Assembly: GCA_017794825.1 (NCBI GenBank)
Contig: CP051237.1
Span: forward strand, 2,914,001-2,978,000
Reading direction: 5' to 3'
DNA: 64,000 bases
DNA from: Pararhizobium sp.
GTDB lineage: Bacteria; Pseudomonadota; Alphaproteobacteria; Rhizobiales; Rhizobiaceae
Positions 18,477 through 27,417 of this stretch are shown piece by piece. Both the position numbers and the translations under genes were made by a program. The notes under the pieces were generated by a model. That model saw only the letters and a list, made by a program, of their open reading frames with translations. It had not been told where the DNA came from and made no database searches. Each line of letters starts with the position of its first letter. Positions within the stretch are counted from its first letter, which is position 1.

Positions 18477-20569
18477 AATCGGGTAAGCTGATACGCCGAA
18501 CCGGCTTCGCCGGCGCTTGCGCGCTTGCTTTGGCGTTGCTTGGCTGGTCGGCGGCGATTTGGCTGGACAATGCCTATCCGCCGCCGATCGCCGGTATCGA
18601 TCGATTGTCGCCCGAGATCACGGATCGCGACGGACGCCTTCTCAGGGCCTTCGTCAATCCGGACGGGCGCTGGCGATTACCGGTTGGCCTTGACGAGGTC
18701 GATCCCGATTTCATTGACCTTCTGATTACCTACGAGGATCGGCGTTTCTATGAACATGCCGGGGTTGACCCCCTGGCCATGGGCCGCGCGCTTTGGCAGA
18801 TGGCTCTGCATCGCAGGATAGTCTCTGGCGGGTCGACGATAACCATGCAGGTGGCGCGTCTGATCGAACCACGTCCGGAACGGACAGTCGGCGCGAAAGT
18901 TCTGCAGATGGCGCGGGCGTTGCAGCTCGAACGGCGTCTCTCCAAAAGCGAAATTCTGGAGCTCTATCTGACGCTGGCGCCCTATGGCGGAAATCTGGAG
19001 GGCGTTCGATCGGCGACGCTTTCGTATTTTTCGAAGGAGCCTGCCGGCCTGTCGCTCGAGGAAATGGCTTTGCTCGTCGCCTTGCCGCAGTCGCCTGAGA
19101 CACGACGCCCGGACCGGTTTCCCGAGCGCGCGCGCGACGCCAGCCTCAGGGTGATCGAACGGGCCGTCATGACCGGCATGATCGCAGAAGGGGAGCGTGA
19201 CCGTGTAGCCGATCTGCAATACAGGGCGCGCAAGCACCCGCTGCCGTCGTTCGCGCCGCATCTCGCACGCCGCGCATTGCTTGGCGCGCCAGATAAAATC
19301 CGTATCTCGACAAGTCTCTCGCGGCCGGTGCAGCAGCGGCTGCAGCGTCTTGCCGCCAGCGCGGCGGAACGCATCGGCCCGAAAATATCGGTGGCGATCG
19401 TGATGGCCGACAGCCGCGACGGATCAGTGCTGGCGGAAGTCGGCTCCGCGGATATGTTCGATGAAAGCCGCGACGGCTGGATCGACATGACAACGGCCGT
19501 GCGTTCGCCGGGATCGACCCTGAAACCCTTCATATACGGCCTGGCCTTCCAGGAAGGTCTCGTCATGCCGGAAACGGTTATTGCCGACAGGCCGGCGGAT
19601 TTCGGCGGCTATCGCCCGCAGAATTTCGACATGACTTTCCAGGGCGACGTCACGGTGCGCAGGGCCCTGCAGATGTCGCTGAACGTGCCAGCGGTGCGCC
19701 TGCTCGAGGGCGTCGGGCCGCAACGGCTTGCCGGGTTGATGCGCCGCGCCGGCGCCGTTTACAGTTTCAGCGGAGACGAGGGGCCGGGTCTTTCGGTCGG
19801 TCTCGGCGGTCTTGGAATGAGCCTGAAGGACCTCGTACAACTCTATTGCGGGCTTGCGGCCGTTCCCGGCCGTGCTCCGCGGCCGCTGGACAACGGCGTC
19901 GATCCCGTCCGGCTCGGCTCTGGAATCGGTCCCTTCATGGAAGCGCCGGCGATCTGGCATGTCACGGACATTTTGCGCGAGCTTGCGCCGCCGGCCGGGT
20001 CCGCCAATATCGATATCGCCTACAAGACCGGCACCAGCTACGGATACCGCGACGCCTGGGCGATCGGCTATGATGGCCGCTACGTGATCGGCGTCTGGGT
20101 CGGCCGCCCCGACAACGCCGCAGTTCCCGGATTGACCGGCTTCAACGACGCCGCCCCCATCCTTTTCGACGCCTTCGTCCGGTCAGGCCTGGACCACGTC
20201 GCCTTCACCCCGGCGCCGGCGGGCGCGGTACGCCTGGCGCGCCAGGAATTGCCGCCCGCCATGCGGTTCTATCGCGGCGGCGGAGAAACGGCGGCTTCGG
20301 GCGCCTCGGTCGAGGCGCCTCCGCACATCGCCTATCCGCCCGCCGGCGCCCGTATCGCGCTCAGCCAGGGTCGGCAAGCCTACAGCCCGCTGATCGTCAA
20401 ATTGCAGGGGGGACGTCCGCCATTTCGCTGGCTCGCCAATGGCCGCCCCCTTGACGAGCCGGGTCGGCGACGAAATCTCGCATGGATGCCTGACGGACCA
20501 GGCAGTGCGAACATCCTCGTGATCGACGCAGCGGGCCGCACGGCGCGGGTCGACGTTTTCGTGGAGTGA
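18473..20569 (+). CDS. pbpC: Penicillin-binding protein 1C (bifunctional glycosyltransferase/transpeptidase)
   Basis: PBP1C polymerises glycan strands and carries a penicillin-binding domain; its gene usually pairs with alpha-2-macroglobulin. The 698-residue protein has one N-terminal membrane anchor (about 11-31), a GT51 domain with the catalytic Glu88 in ITYEDRRFYEH and the motif GGSTITMQ, then a transpeptidase domain with STLK (Ser348, Lys351), SLN (402-404) and KTG (518-520). The last 100 residues match the PBP1C-specific C-terminal beta domain. ATG 18473 overlaps the upstream stop, fixing the start. All active-site motifs are intact. Confidence 0.95.
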   Translation: MKSGKLIRRTGFAGACALALALLGWSAAIWLDNAYPPPIAGIDRLSPEITDRDGRLLRAFVNPDGRWRLPVGLDEVDPDFIDLLITYEDRRFYEHAGVDPLAMGRALWQMALHRRIVSGGSTITMQVARLIEPRPERTVGAKVLQMARALQLERRLSKSEILELYLTLAPYGGNLEGVRSATLSYFSKEPAGLSLEEMALLVALPQSPETRRPDRFPERARDASLRVIERAVMTGMIAEGERDRVADLQYRARKHPLPSFAPHLARRALLGAPDKIRISTSLSRPVQQRLQRLAASAAERIGPKISVAIVMADSRDGSVLAEVGSADMFDESRDGWIDMTTAVRSPGSTLKPFIYGLAFQEGLVMPETVIADRPADFGGYRPQNFDMTFQGDVTVRRALQMSLNVPAVRLLEGVGPQRLAGLMRRAGAVYSFSGDEGPGLSVGLGGLGMSLKDLVQLYCGLAAVPGRAPRPLDNGVDPVRLGSGIGPFMEAPAIWHVTDILRELAPPAGSANIDIAYKTGTSYGYRDAWAIGYDGRYVIGVWVGRPDNAAVPGLTGFNDAAPILFDAFVRSGLDHVAFTPAPAGAVRLARQELPPAMRFYRGGGETAASGASVEAPPHIAYPPAGARIALSQGRQAYSPLIVKLQGGRPPFRWLANGRPLDEPGRRRNLAWMPDGPGSANILVIDAAGRTARVDVFVE

Positions 20570-20938
20570 TTTGGCGTCGTACCGGCGCGCAGAACAAAGC
20601 ATGAATTCGCAGCTGCATTTTTGCGCTGAATGTGCTATACAAACGTCGTTGCGCAGGATTTGAAATTCGAGTGGTTCACGACAACCAAACGCGAAAATCG
20701 CGGATTCCCGAAACAAAGCCAAATGCAATTTTCAGGGAGATCGGTGATTCCCGAAACGAAGCCAGATTGAGTTTTGCCTGTGATTTGCCGGAATCCCGAA
20801 ACAAGGCCAGATTTGGTTTTACCCGCGGTTTGTCGAATTCCCGAAACAAAGCCAGAATTTTTCTCAAGGTCGCTATCGCGCCCGGAAAAAATTTAAAGTA
20901 TTGATATTATTATAGTTTTTAAGTTAACCGGGCGGATG
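20570..20938. other. 369-bp intergenic region holding a tandem repeat
   Basis: This gap lies between the ends of convergent pbpC (plus) and the lytic transglycosylase (minus), so neither promoter needs to be here. It contains four degenerate 21-bp repeats and then an A/T-rich stretch (20880-20930). Short frames across the repeats (20632-20904 plus; 20676-20867 minus) only translate the repeat and look non-genic. Confidence 0.6.
20704..20857. repeat. Four-copy degenerate direct repeat, about 45-bp period
   Basis: Copies of ATTCCCGAAACAAAGCCAGA start at 20704, 20747, 20792 and 20837, with one to three mismatches each. The starts are 43, 45 and 45 bp apart. The 22-24-bp sequences between them are less similar but share T-rich tracts. 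In every copy the core TTCCCGAA or ATCCCGAA is followed by AC(A/G)A(A/G)GCCA. There is no nearby cas gene and the repeat is too short and variable for CRISPR. Confidence 0.75.
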
Positions 20939-22123
20939 TTAGTTGAACACGGCGTTGTAAACGTCCTCGTCCATGTGGCCATCCGGCGTCATGCCGTTTC
21001 GGGCCTGATACATGCGGATGACTTCGCGCATCGGCAGGTTCACGCGGCCGTCGGTCCGCGGCACCGGATAGCCCATCTTTTTCAGTTCGAGCTGAAGGGC
21101 GACGCGCTCCTCCTTGTTGAGCGGTCGCTCGACATTCCAGGTTCCGCTGAAGGAAGGCGTCCGGTCAGCGATCCGGTCGGCCAGATGCGCGACCGCCAGC
21201 GCATAGGCGTCTGAAAAATTGTATTCCTTGATGACGAAGAAATTGTCTGTCACCAGAAAGGCGAGACCTTCGACGCCGCTCGGAAAGAACAGCGTCGCGT
21301 CGCCCTTGGAGGGCAGCGGTTTGCCGTCCGTGCGCACGACGCCGCGCCGTGTCCAGCCTGAAAAACTGTCGTCGGCCTTTGTGAGGTCGATGTTCTTCGG
21401 CAGCGTGACCTGGTAACCCCAGGGCGCGCCCGGCTTCCAGCCTTTCTGCTTGAGGTAGTTGGCGGCCGAGGCAAGCGCATCCGCCTCGTTTGACCACAGA
21501 TCGCGCTTGCCGTCGCCATTGTGGTCGACGGCGTATTCGATGAAGCTCGACGGCATGAACTGGGTTTGGCCAACGGCGCCGGCCCAGGACCCGCGCATCT
21601 GGTTGCGGCTCATTTTCTCGGTCTGAAGGACAAGGAGGGCGTTGACGAATTCCTTCTCGAACAGATCCCTGCGGTAGCCGGCGTAGGCGAGCGACGCGAT
21701 GGATTGGAGCGTATCGCTCTTTCCGATGTAACCGCCATAATTGGTTTCCATGCCCCAGATGGAAACGAGCACGTAGCGGTCGACGCCGTATTTGCGTTCG
21801 ATGCTGTCGAGGGTGCGCTGATATTTCTTTGCGTTGGCGCGACCGCTGCTGATCTGGGCCGGCACGACGCGCTTGTCGAGATATTGCCCGATCGAACGCT
21901 TGAACTCCGGCTGCGACTTGGTCAGGCCGACGAGCTTGCTGTCATAGTTCATGCCCTTGGTGGCTGCATGAAACGTTTCCCAGCTTACTCCGGCGGCGGC
22001 CGCGGCCGGGTAGAGAGATTCGACGTAGTTGTCGAATTTCGGCTTCGCCGCGGCGATCCCGACAGCAATCAGGGCGGTCACGAGAATAATCAAAGCATGT
22101 AAAGTCGAACGCATTTTTATCAT
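20939..22123 (-). CDS. Lytic murein transglycosylase, MltB-like, with peptidoglycan-binding domain
   Basis: This periplasmic enzyme cleaves peptidoglycan glycan strands to 1,6-anhydro ends. The 394-residue protein has a signal segment (LHALIILVTALIAVGIAAA), an SLT-type catalytic domain with the Glu in WGMETNYGGYIG, the stretch GAVGQTQFMPSSF and DGDGKRD-like DHNGDGKRDLW, and a C-terminal PG_binding_1 domain (about 335-394, ending MTPDGHMDEDVYNAVF). ATG 22123 or ATG 22114 are both possible starts; neither has a clear ribosome-binding sequence. It is divergent from the LuxR-type gene, with a 211-bp gap. Confidence 0.9.
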   Translation of the reverse strand: MIKMRSTLHALIILVTALIAVGIAAAKPKFDNYVESLYPAAAAAGVSWETFHAATKGMNYDSKLVGLTKSQPEFKRSIGQYLDKRVVPAQISSGRANAKKYQRTLDSIERKYGVDRYVLVSIWGMETNYGGYIGKSDTLQSIASLAYAGYRRDLFEKEFVNALLVLQTEKMSRNQMRGSWAGAVGQTQFMPSSFIEYAVDHNGDGKRDLWSNEADALASAANYLKQKGWKPGAPWGYQVTLPKNIDLTKADDSFSGWTRRGVVRTDGKPLPSKGDATLFFPSGVEGLAFLVTDNFFVIKEYNFSDAYALAVAHLADRIADRTPSFSGTWNVERPLNKEERVALQLELKKMGYPVPRTDGRVNLPMREVIRMYQARNGMTPDGHMDEDVYNAVFN

Positions 22124-22334
22124 ACTGTGAGAATAGCAGAAGCAACAGCGCGCCGATAGCGTCAGGATAAGGCGGAATGCAGAGAAACGACTGGATTCGG
22201 GGCGCACCGTACTCTACTGGGTGTTTTAACCGAACAGTAAATTGTGAGAATTGGTTGTTGTCCCGACAAGTAGTTCGCTTCGTCCAAGTATAAGATCGCA
22301 AGGCGGGCCGGAATTGAACGTAAGCATTTGAATA

Positions 22335-23078
22335 ATGACATCGCCCAGACTGACTACCCTTGCGGATTTCACGGCGCGGATACCTGAAATCAAGACGGTT
22401 GAGGAGGTGACGGCCGGCCTCGACGCGGTCATGAACGCCTTCGATATCCGATATTATGTCGTCGTTCGGCATCCGGCGTTTTCACGCGATCTCATCGGTC
22501 AGGTTCTTGCAGGTCGCTGGCCTGAAGGATGGCCGGAACGGTATCTGTCCCGAAACTATGTCCTAGTTGATCCGATCGTGCGCTACATGGGTCGGACCCA
22601 GATCGGCTTCAACTGGGCGGATGCGATCCTCGCCTACCATTCCGATCCGGACTACAGCCGCATGCAGAGAATGATGCTCGACGCGTTCAAGCACGGACTT
22701 GAGGGCGGATACGCATTCCCCATTCACGGCCGGGGCGGCTTGGTCGGCAACATGAGCGTCAGCGGCCGGTCGGCGGAACTCAAAACGAACGAATTGCAGG
22801 CTTTCGACACATTGGCGAAATACGCCTTCTGGCGCCTGCACGAATTGACAGGCTCGGGCGATGGGACGCAGGCCTACACCGACCCGCATCTTACGCTGCG
22901 AGAGAAGCAGATTCTGGCCTTTCTCGGTGACGGATTGACTTCCAACGAGATCGCGTCGGAACTCGAATTGTCGCGTCACACGGTGGACTGGCATATGGGC
23001 TCGCTGCAGGAAAAACTGCATGCGAAGAACCGCCATCATACGATCGCGATAGCCTTTCGACTTGGGCTTATTTCCTGA
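22335..23078 (+). CDS. LuxR-type regulator with autoinducer-binding domain
   Basis: This transcription factor has the acyl-homoserine-lactone receptor architecture: residues about 20-165 form the ligand domain and 183-245 a GerE-type helix-turn-helix (LTLREKQILAFLGDGLTSNEIASEL). The ligand-pocket residues of TraR/LuxR are recognisable: W and Y in WPERYLSRNY, the Asp-Pro of VDPIV, the W of FNWADA and the Gly of GLEGGYAFP. No luxI synthase lies in the window, so within this stretch it is a solo. Its divergent neighbour is a lytic transglycosylase, a possible target. The native ligand is unknown. Confidence 0.9.
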   Translation: MTSPRLTTLADFTARIPEIKTVEEVTAGLDAVMNAFDIRYYVVVRHPAFSRDLIGQVLAGRWPEGWPERYLSRNYVLVDPIVRYMGRTQIGFNWADAILAYHSDPDYSRMQRMMLDAFKHGLEGGYAFPIHGRGGLVGNMSVSGRSAELKTNELQAFDTLAKYAFWRLHELTGSGDGTQAYTDPHLTLREKQILAFLGDGLTSNEIASELELSRHTVDWHMGSLQEKLHAKNRHHTIAIAFRLGLIS

Positions 23079-23184
23079 TATTGCTAGGCAAATTTGCCCA
23101 GCAAAAAATATTGCGGCGCAAAAATTCCTTGACTTTACCCACCGTGTCCATGGCTTAATAGCCGATGCGCCATGAGGCGCGTTC

Positions 23185-26100
23185 ATGTCTGGATACGGAG
23201 CAGTTCACTTGCCGATTTCGAAAATTCTCGTCGCCAATCGCTCGGAAATCGCCATTCGCGTCTTCCGCGCCGCCAACGAGCTGGAACTGCAAACCGTGGC
23301 CGTTTGGGCGGAGGAAGACAAACTCGCGCTCCACCGTTTCAAGGCCGACGAATCCTATCAGGTCGGACGTGGCCCGCATCTCGAGATGAATCTCGGGCCG
23401 ATCGAAAGCTATCTGTCGATCGAGGAAATGATTCGCGTCGCGAAGCTGTCCGGCGCCGACGCCATCCATCCGGGCTACGGACTTCTGTCGGAAAGTCCGG
23501 AATTCGCGGAAGCCTGCGCCGAGGCCGGCGTCGTTTTCATCGGTCCGAAACCGGAAACCATGCGCCGCCTCGGCAACAAGGTGGCGGCGCGCAATCTCGC
23601 GATGGAGATCGGCGTGCCGGTGGTTCCGGCGACGGACCCGTTGCCCGAGGACATGGATGAAATCGCCCGCATGGCCGAGGAGGTCGGCTATCCGGTGATG
23701 TTGAAGGCCTCCTGGGGCGGCGGCGGCCGCGGCATGCGCGCGATTCGTTCGGCTGACGACCTCGCCCGTGAGGTCACGGAAGCCAAGCGTGAAGCCAAAG
23801 CCGCGTTCGGCAAGGACGAGGTCTATCTTGAGAAACTGGTCGAGCGGGCGCGCCACGTCGAAGTGCAGCTGCTTGGCGACACGCACGGCAATGTCGTGCA
23901 TCTCTTCGAGCGCGACTGTTCTATCCAGAGGCGCAATCAGAAGGTCGTGGAGCGCGCGCCGGCGCCCTATCTCTCCGATGAGCAGCGCAGTGAACTTTCC
24001 GGATATGCGATCGCGATCGGCAAGGCGACCGATTACATCGGCGCCGGCACGGTCGAGTTCCTGATGGATGCGGACACCGGGGCATTCTATTTCATCGAGG
24101 TCAATCCGCGCATCCAGGTCGAACACACCGTGACCGAGGAAGTCACCGGCATCGACATCGTCAAGGCGCAGATCCATATTCTTGACGGTTTTGCCATCGG
24201 CGCCGAGGGCTCCGGCGTTCCTGCGCAGGAAGACATCCGGCTCAATGGCAATGCCCTTCAGTGCCGGATAACGACCGAGGATCCTGAGCAGAATTTCATT
24301 CCGGACTATGGACGGATCACCGCCTATCGCGGCGCGACCGGTTTCGGCATCCGGCTCGACGGTGGAACCGCCTATTCAGGCGCGGTCATCACCCGCTTCT
24401 ACGATCCCCTGCTGGAGAAGGTCACGGCCTGGGCGCCGACGCCGGAAGAGGCGATCAGTCGCATGGATCGCGCTCTCAGGGAGTTCCGGATCCGTGGCGT
24501 GGCGACAAATCTGACGTTTCTTGAAGCCATCATCGGACATCCGAAATTTCGCGACAACACCTATACGACGAAGTTTATCGACACGACGCCGGAACTGTTC
24601 GAGCAGGTCGGCCGTCGGGACCGCGCAACACGGCTTCTCACCTATATCGCCGACGTCACGGTCAATGGTCATCCCGAAGCGCGCGGCCGCGCAACGCCGC
24701 CGGAAACCGCGCCGCCGATGGTTCCGTTCGCAGCCGGCAATGCGCCGGATGGAACCAGGCAGAAGCTCGACGCGCTAGGTCCGGTAAAGTTCGCTGAATG
24801 GATGCGGGCTGAAAATCGCATCCTGATGACAGACACCACGATGCGGGACGGCCACCAGTCATTGCTGGCGACGCGCATGCGCACCTACGACATCGCACGA
24901 ATTGCCGGAACCTATGCGCGCTCCTTACCGGAGCTGTTTTCGCTGGAATGCTGGGGTGGCGCGACCTTCGACGTGTCGATGCGGTTCCTGACCGAGGACC
25001 CCTGGGAACGGCTGGAGCTTATCCGCGAAGGCGCCCCCAATATCCTTCTGCAGATGCTGTTACGCGGCGCCAACGGCGTCGGTTACACCAATTATCCGGA
25101 CAACGTGGTCAGGCATTTCGTGCGACAGGCCGCCACCGCCGGCATAGATCTCTTCCGTGTATTCGACTGCCTTAACTGGGTCGAGAACATGCGCGTGGCG
25201 ATGGACGCGGTATGCGAGGAAGACAAGCTCTGTGAGGCGGCGATCTGCTACACCGGAGACATCCTGAGTTCCGCGCGGCCGAAATACGACATCAAATACT
25301 ATGTGAACCTTGCGCGGGAACTGGCGGACGCAGGCGCGCATATCATCGCCCTCAAGGATATGGCCGGTCTGCTCAAGCCGGCCGCTGCGGCGCCGCTCTT
25401 CAAGGCGCTTCGGGAAGCAACGGACCTGCCGATCCACTTCCATACGCATGATACGTCCGGCATTTCAGCCGCCACGGTGCTCGCCGCCGTCGAAGCCGGC
25501 GTGGATGCGGTCGACGCCGCAATGGACGCGCTGTCCGGCAACACGTCACAGCCATGTCTTGGCTCGATCGTCGAGGCGTTGCGCGGCACGGAACGGGATC
25601 CGGGCCTCGATCCGGAATGGATACGGCGCATCTCGTTATACTGGGAATCGGTGCGCTCGCAGTACGCCGCATTCGAGAGCGATCTGAAAGGGCCGGCGTC
25701 GGAGGTGTATCTGCACGAAATGCCCGGCGGCCAGTTCACCAATCTTAAGGAACAGGCGCGCTCGCTCGGTCTCGAAACACGGTGGCACGAAGTCGCCCAG
25801 GCCTATGCGGACGCCAACCGGATGTTTGGCGACATTGTCAAGGTGACGCCTTCGTCCAAGGTTGTCGGCGACATGGCGCTGATGATGGTCTCGCAGGACC
25901 TTTCTGTCGCTGATGTCGAGGATCCGGCGCGTGACGTCTCCTTTCCCGATTCGGTCGTTTCGATGATGCGCGGCGATCTTGGGCAGCCGCCCGGCGGTTG
26001 GCCGGAGGCCTTGCAGAAAAAGATCCTGAAGTCGGACAAACCATACACGGAACGCCCGGGGTCGCTGCTTGAGGACACAGATCTCGATGAAGAACGCAAG

Positions 26101-26673
26101 ACGATGGAGGAGGTCGTCGAGCGGGAAGTCAGCGAATACGAACTGTCATCCTACCTCATGTATCCGAAGGTGTTCACCGACTACGCCCAGGCGCGTAAAA
26201 CCTACGGACCCGTTTCCATCCTTCCGACGCCGACATATTTCTACGGTCTGCCGATCGGCGAGGAGATGTTTGTCGACCTCGAAAAGGGTAAAACCCTTGT
26301 AGTTCGAAACCTGGCGATCGGAGAACCGAACGAGAAGGGCATGGTCACCGTGTTCTTTGAACTCAACGGTCAGCCGCGCCGAATTCTCGTTCCCGACCGT
26401 GTGCATGGCGCGGCGGCGTCGGCGCAACGCAGGAAGGTCGATCCGACCAACGAGGCGCATGTCGGCGCTCCGATGCCAGGCGTCGTCTCCTCGGTGGCGG
26501 TGGCCGCCGGCCAGGAGGTCAAGGCCGGCGACGTGCTGCTTTCCATCGAGGCCATGAAGATGGAAACCGCGCTGCATGCGGAGCGCGACGGCGTGGTTCA
26601 GGAGGTGCTCGTCGCCTCCGGCGACCAAATCGACGCCAAGGATTTGCTGATCGTCTACGCCTCGGCCGAGTAG
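23185..26673 (+). CDS. pyc: Pyruvate carboxylase
   Basis: This single-chain biotin enzyme makes oxaloacetate from pyruvate and bicarbonate with ATP, replenishing the citric acid cycle. The 1162-residue protein has a biotin carboxylase part (KILVANRSEIAIR at the start, glycine loop SWGGGGRGM, EVNPRIQVEHTVTEEVTG), a carboxyltransferase part beginning at MTDTTMRDGHQSLLATR near residue 548, and a biotinyl domain at the end with EAMKMET, where the Lys carries biotin. The domain order and length are those of the alpha-4 bacterial and eukaryotic type. ATG 23185 is used; TTG 23209 is a possible alternative. It stands alone. Confidence 0.97.
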   Translation: MSGYGAVHLPISKILVANRSEIAIRVFRAANELELQTVAVWAEEDKLALHRFKADESYQVGRGPHLEMNLGPIESYLSIEEMIRVAKLSGADAIHPGYGLLSESPEFAEACAEAGVVFIGPKPETMRRLGNKVAARNLAMEIGVPVVPATDPLPEDMDEIARMAEEVGYPVMLKASWGGGGRGMRAIRSADDLAREVTEAKREAKAAFGKDEVYLEKLVERARHVEVQLLGDTHGNVVHLFERDCSIQRRNQKVVERAPAPYLSDEQRSELSGYAIAIGKATDYIGAGTVEFLMDADTGAFYFIEVNPRIQVEHTVTEEVTGIDIVKAQIHILDGFAIGAEGSGVPAQEDIRLNGNALQCRITTEDPEQNFIPDYGRITAYRGATGFGIRLDGGTAYSGAVITRFYDPLLEKVTAWAPTPEEAISRMDRALREFRIRGVATNLTFLEAIIGHPKFRDNTYTTKFIDTTPELFEQVGRRDRATRLLTYIADVTVNGHPEARGRATPPETAPPMVPFAAGNAPDGTRQKLDALGPVKFAEWMRAENRILMTDTTMRDGHQSLLATRMRTYDIARIAGTYARSLPELFSLECWGGATFDVSMRFLTEDPWERLELIREGAPNILLQMLLRGANGVGYTNYPDNVVRHFVRQAATAGIDLFRVFDCLNWVENMRVAMDAVCEEDKLCEAAICYTGDILSSARPKYDIKYYVNLARELADAGAHIIALKDMAGLLKPAAAAPLFKALREATDLPIHFHTHDTSGISAATVLAAVEAGVDAVDAAMDALSGNTSQPCLGSIVEALRGTERDPGLDPEWIRRISLYWESVRSQYAAFESDLKGPASEVYLHEMPGGQFTNLKEQARSLGLETRWHEVAQAYADANRMFGDIVKVTPSSKVVGDMALMMVSQDLSVADVEDPARDVSFPDSVVSMMRGDLGQPPGGWPEALQKKILKSDKPYTERPGSLLEDTDLDEERKTMEEVVEREVSEYELSSYLMYPKVFTDYAQARKTYGPVSILPTPTYFYGLPIGEEMFVDLEKGKTLVVRNLAIGEPNEKGMVTVFFELNGQPRRILVPDRVHGAAASAQRRKVDPTNEAHVGAPMPGVVSSVAVAAGQEVKAGDVLLSIEAMKMETALHAERDGVVQEVLVASGDQIDAKDLLIVYASAE

Positions 26674-26733
26674 AGCAGTTGCCCGCTTTACAAACGCCTA
26701 ACATGGTTTCAAATCATCAACGCAGTTTGATAT

Positions 26734-26754
26734 ATGTACACTTTTCGTGTACAT
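26734..26754. promoter_or_regulatory. Inverted repeat upstream of brnTA, candidate autoregulatory operator
   Basis: ATGTACAC (26734-26741) and GTGTACAT (26747-26754) form a perfect 8-bp inverted repeat around TTTTC. It sits 82 bp before the TTG start of brnT. BrnA antitoxins are known to bind DNA and repress their own operon, so this is a natural candidate site. An upstream ATG within the repeat is in frame with brnT but has no ribosome-binding signal. Confidence 0.55.
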
Positions 26755-26835
26755 GAAATCACAGTTTTAAAAACAATTTTATTCGAGATTGACTTCGGAG
26801 ATTTCCATGACGAAAAAATATTCTGGGGGAATAAT

Positions 26836-27108
26836 TTGGAATTTGAGTGGGACGAGAACAAAAGACAGCAGGTAATAATCGAGCGTGGTGTTGATATCCT
26901 ATACGCTGCGGGAATTTTCGAAGGTTCGGTTCTGACCAGCGAAGATCTGCGTGAAAATTATGGAGAAAGGCGTTTTGTCTCGTTGGGCCTGGTGGAAGGT
27001 GAGTGTTTCGTGGTGGTCCATACAGAGCGGGACAGAGGAATACGGTTAATTACAGCCTGGAAAGGAGGGAGAAATGACCGCGCAAGATATGAAGCGAGTA
27101 TCCGCTGA
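26836..27108 (+). CDS. brnT: BrnT-family ribonuclease toxin
   Basis: BrnT toxins are small RelE-fold RNases that inhibit translation and are neutralised by BrnA. From TTG 26836 the product is 90 residues, the usual family length, and begins at the signature FEWDENK, followed by RGVDILYAA, the GERRFVSLGLVEG strand and HTERDRGIRLITAWKGGRNDRARYE, which fits the BrnT C-terminal RxIxxxKxxRxERxxY region. TTG is chosen because GGGGGA lies just upstream and homology starts there. The gene overlaps brnA by 35 bp. Base composition is A/T-richer than the neighbours, consistent with acquisition. Confidence 0.85.
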   Translation: MEFEWDENKRQQVIIERGVDILYAAGIFEGSVLTSEDLRENYGERRFVSLGLVEGECFVVVHTERDRGIRLITAWKGGRNDRARYEASIR

Positions 27109-27352
27109 AGAAATAAAGCGGATGAGGCAAAAAGGCGAACTCCACCACGATCGAGATGCGCCTGAAGGCGAATCCTTGGGACCTGAATTCTGGGCCAAGG
27201 CAGAAGTGAAATCACCAGAGAAACCGCGATCCGTGCATCTGAAACTGCCTCGCGATGTTTTCGAATTTTTTTACAAGGAAACGAATGGCAAGGGACATCT
27301 GACCCGTATGCAGAACATCCTCAAGGCCTATGTCGAATCTCACAGGAATTGA
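27074..27352 (+). CDS. brnA: BrnA-family antitoxin
   Basis: This 92-residue protein is the partner of the upstream toxin. The N-terminal half is charged and probably flexible (toxin-binding), and the C-terminal half, VHLKLPRDVFEFFYKETNGKGHLTRMQNILKAYVESH, is the ribbon-helix-helix DNA-binding domain of BrnA, seen as a beta strand and two helices. ATG 27074 follows GGAGGGAGAA and lies within the end of brnT, so translation is coupled. By analogy with known BrnTA modules it should repress the operon, plausibly at the inverted repeat at 26734-26754. Confidence 0.87.
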   Translation: MTAQDMKRVSAEEIKRMRQKGELHHDRDAPEGESLGPEFWAKAEVKSPEKPRSVHLKLPRDVFEFFYKETNGKGHLTRMQNILKAYVESHRN

Positions 27353-27417
27353 GGCGGCGGCCTTGAAACGTAACATGCCTTCTGATCGTTTACCCCTCGG
27401 CCGAGTGAAATCAGGCA

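Noticed and set aside
20704..20857. CRISPR array
   Set aside because: Repeats are only 21 bp and variable, the spacers are 22-24 bp and similar to each other, and no cas gene is present.
20632..20904. 90-residue repeat-containing frame
   Set aside because: The peptide only translates the DNA repeat, one repeat interval is not a multiple of three, and there is no ribosome-binding site.
22215..22239. Possible lux box (TACTG...CAGTA) between the transglycosylase and LuxR genes
   Set aside because: Only five matching bases per arm and the 25-bp span exceeds the usual 18-20 bp.
22240..22252. Lac-operator-like AATTGTGAGAATT
   Set aside because: Only a short partial resemblance with no symmetry and no LacI-type gene in the window.
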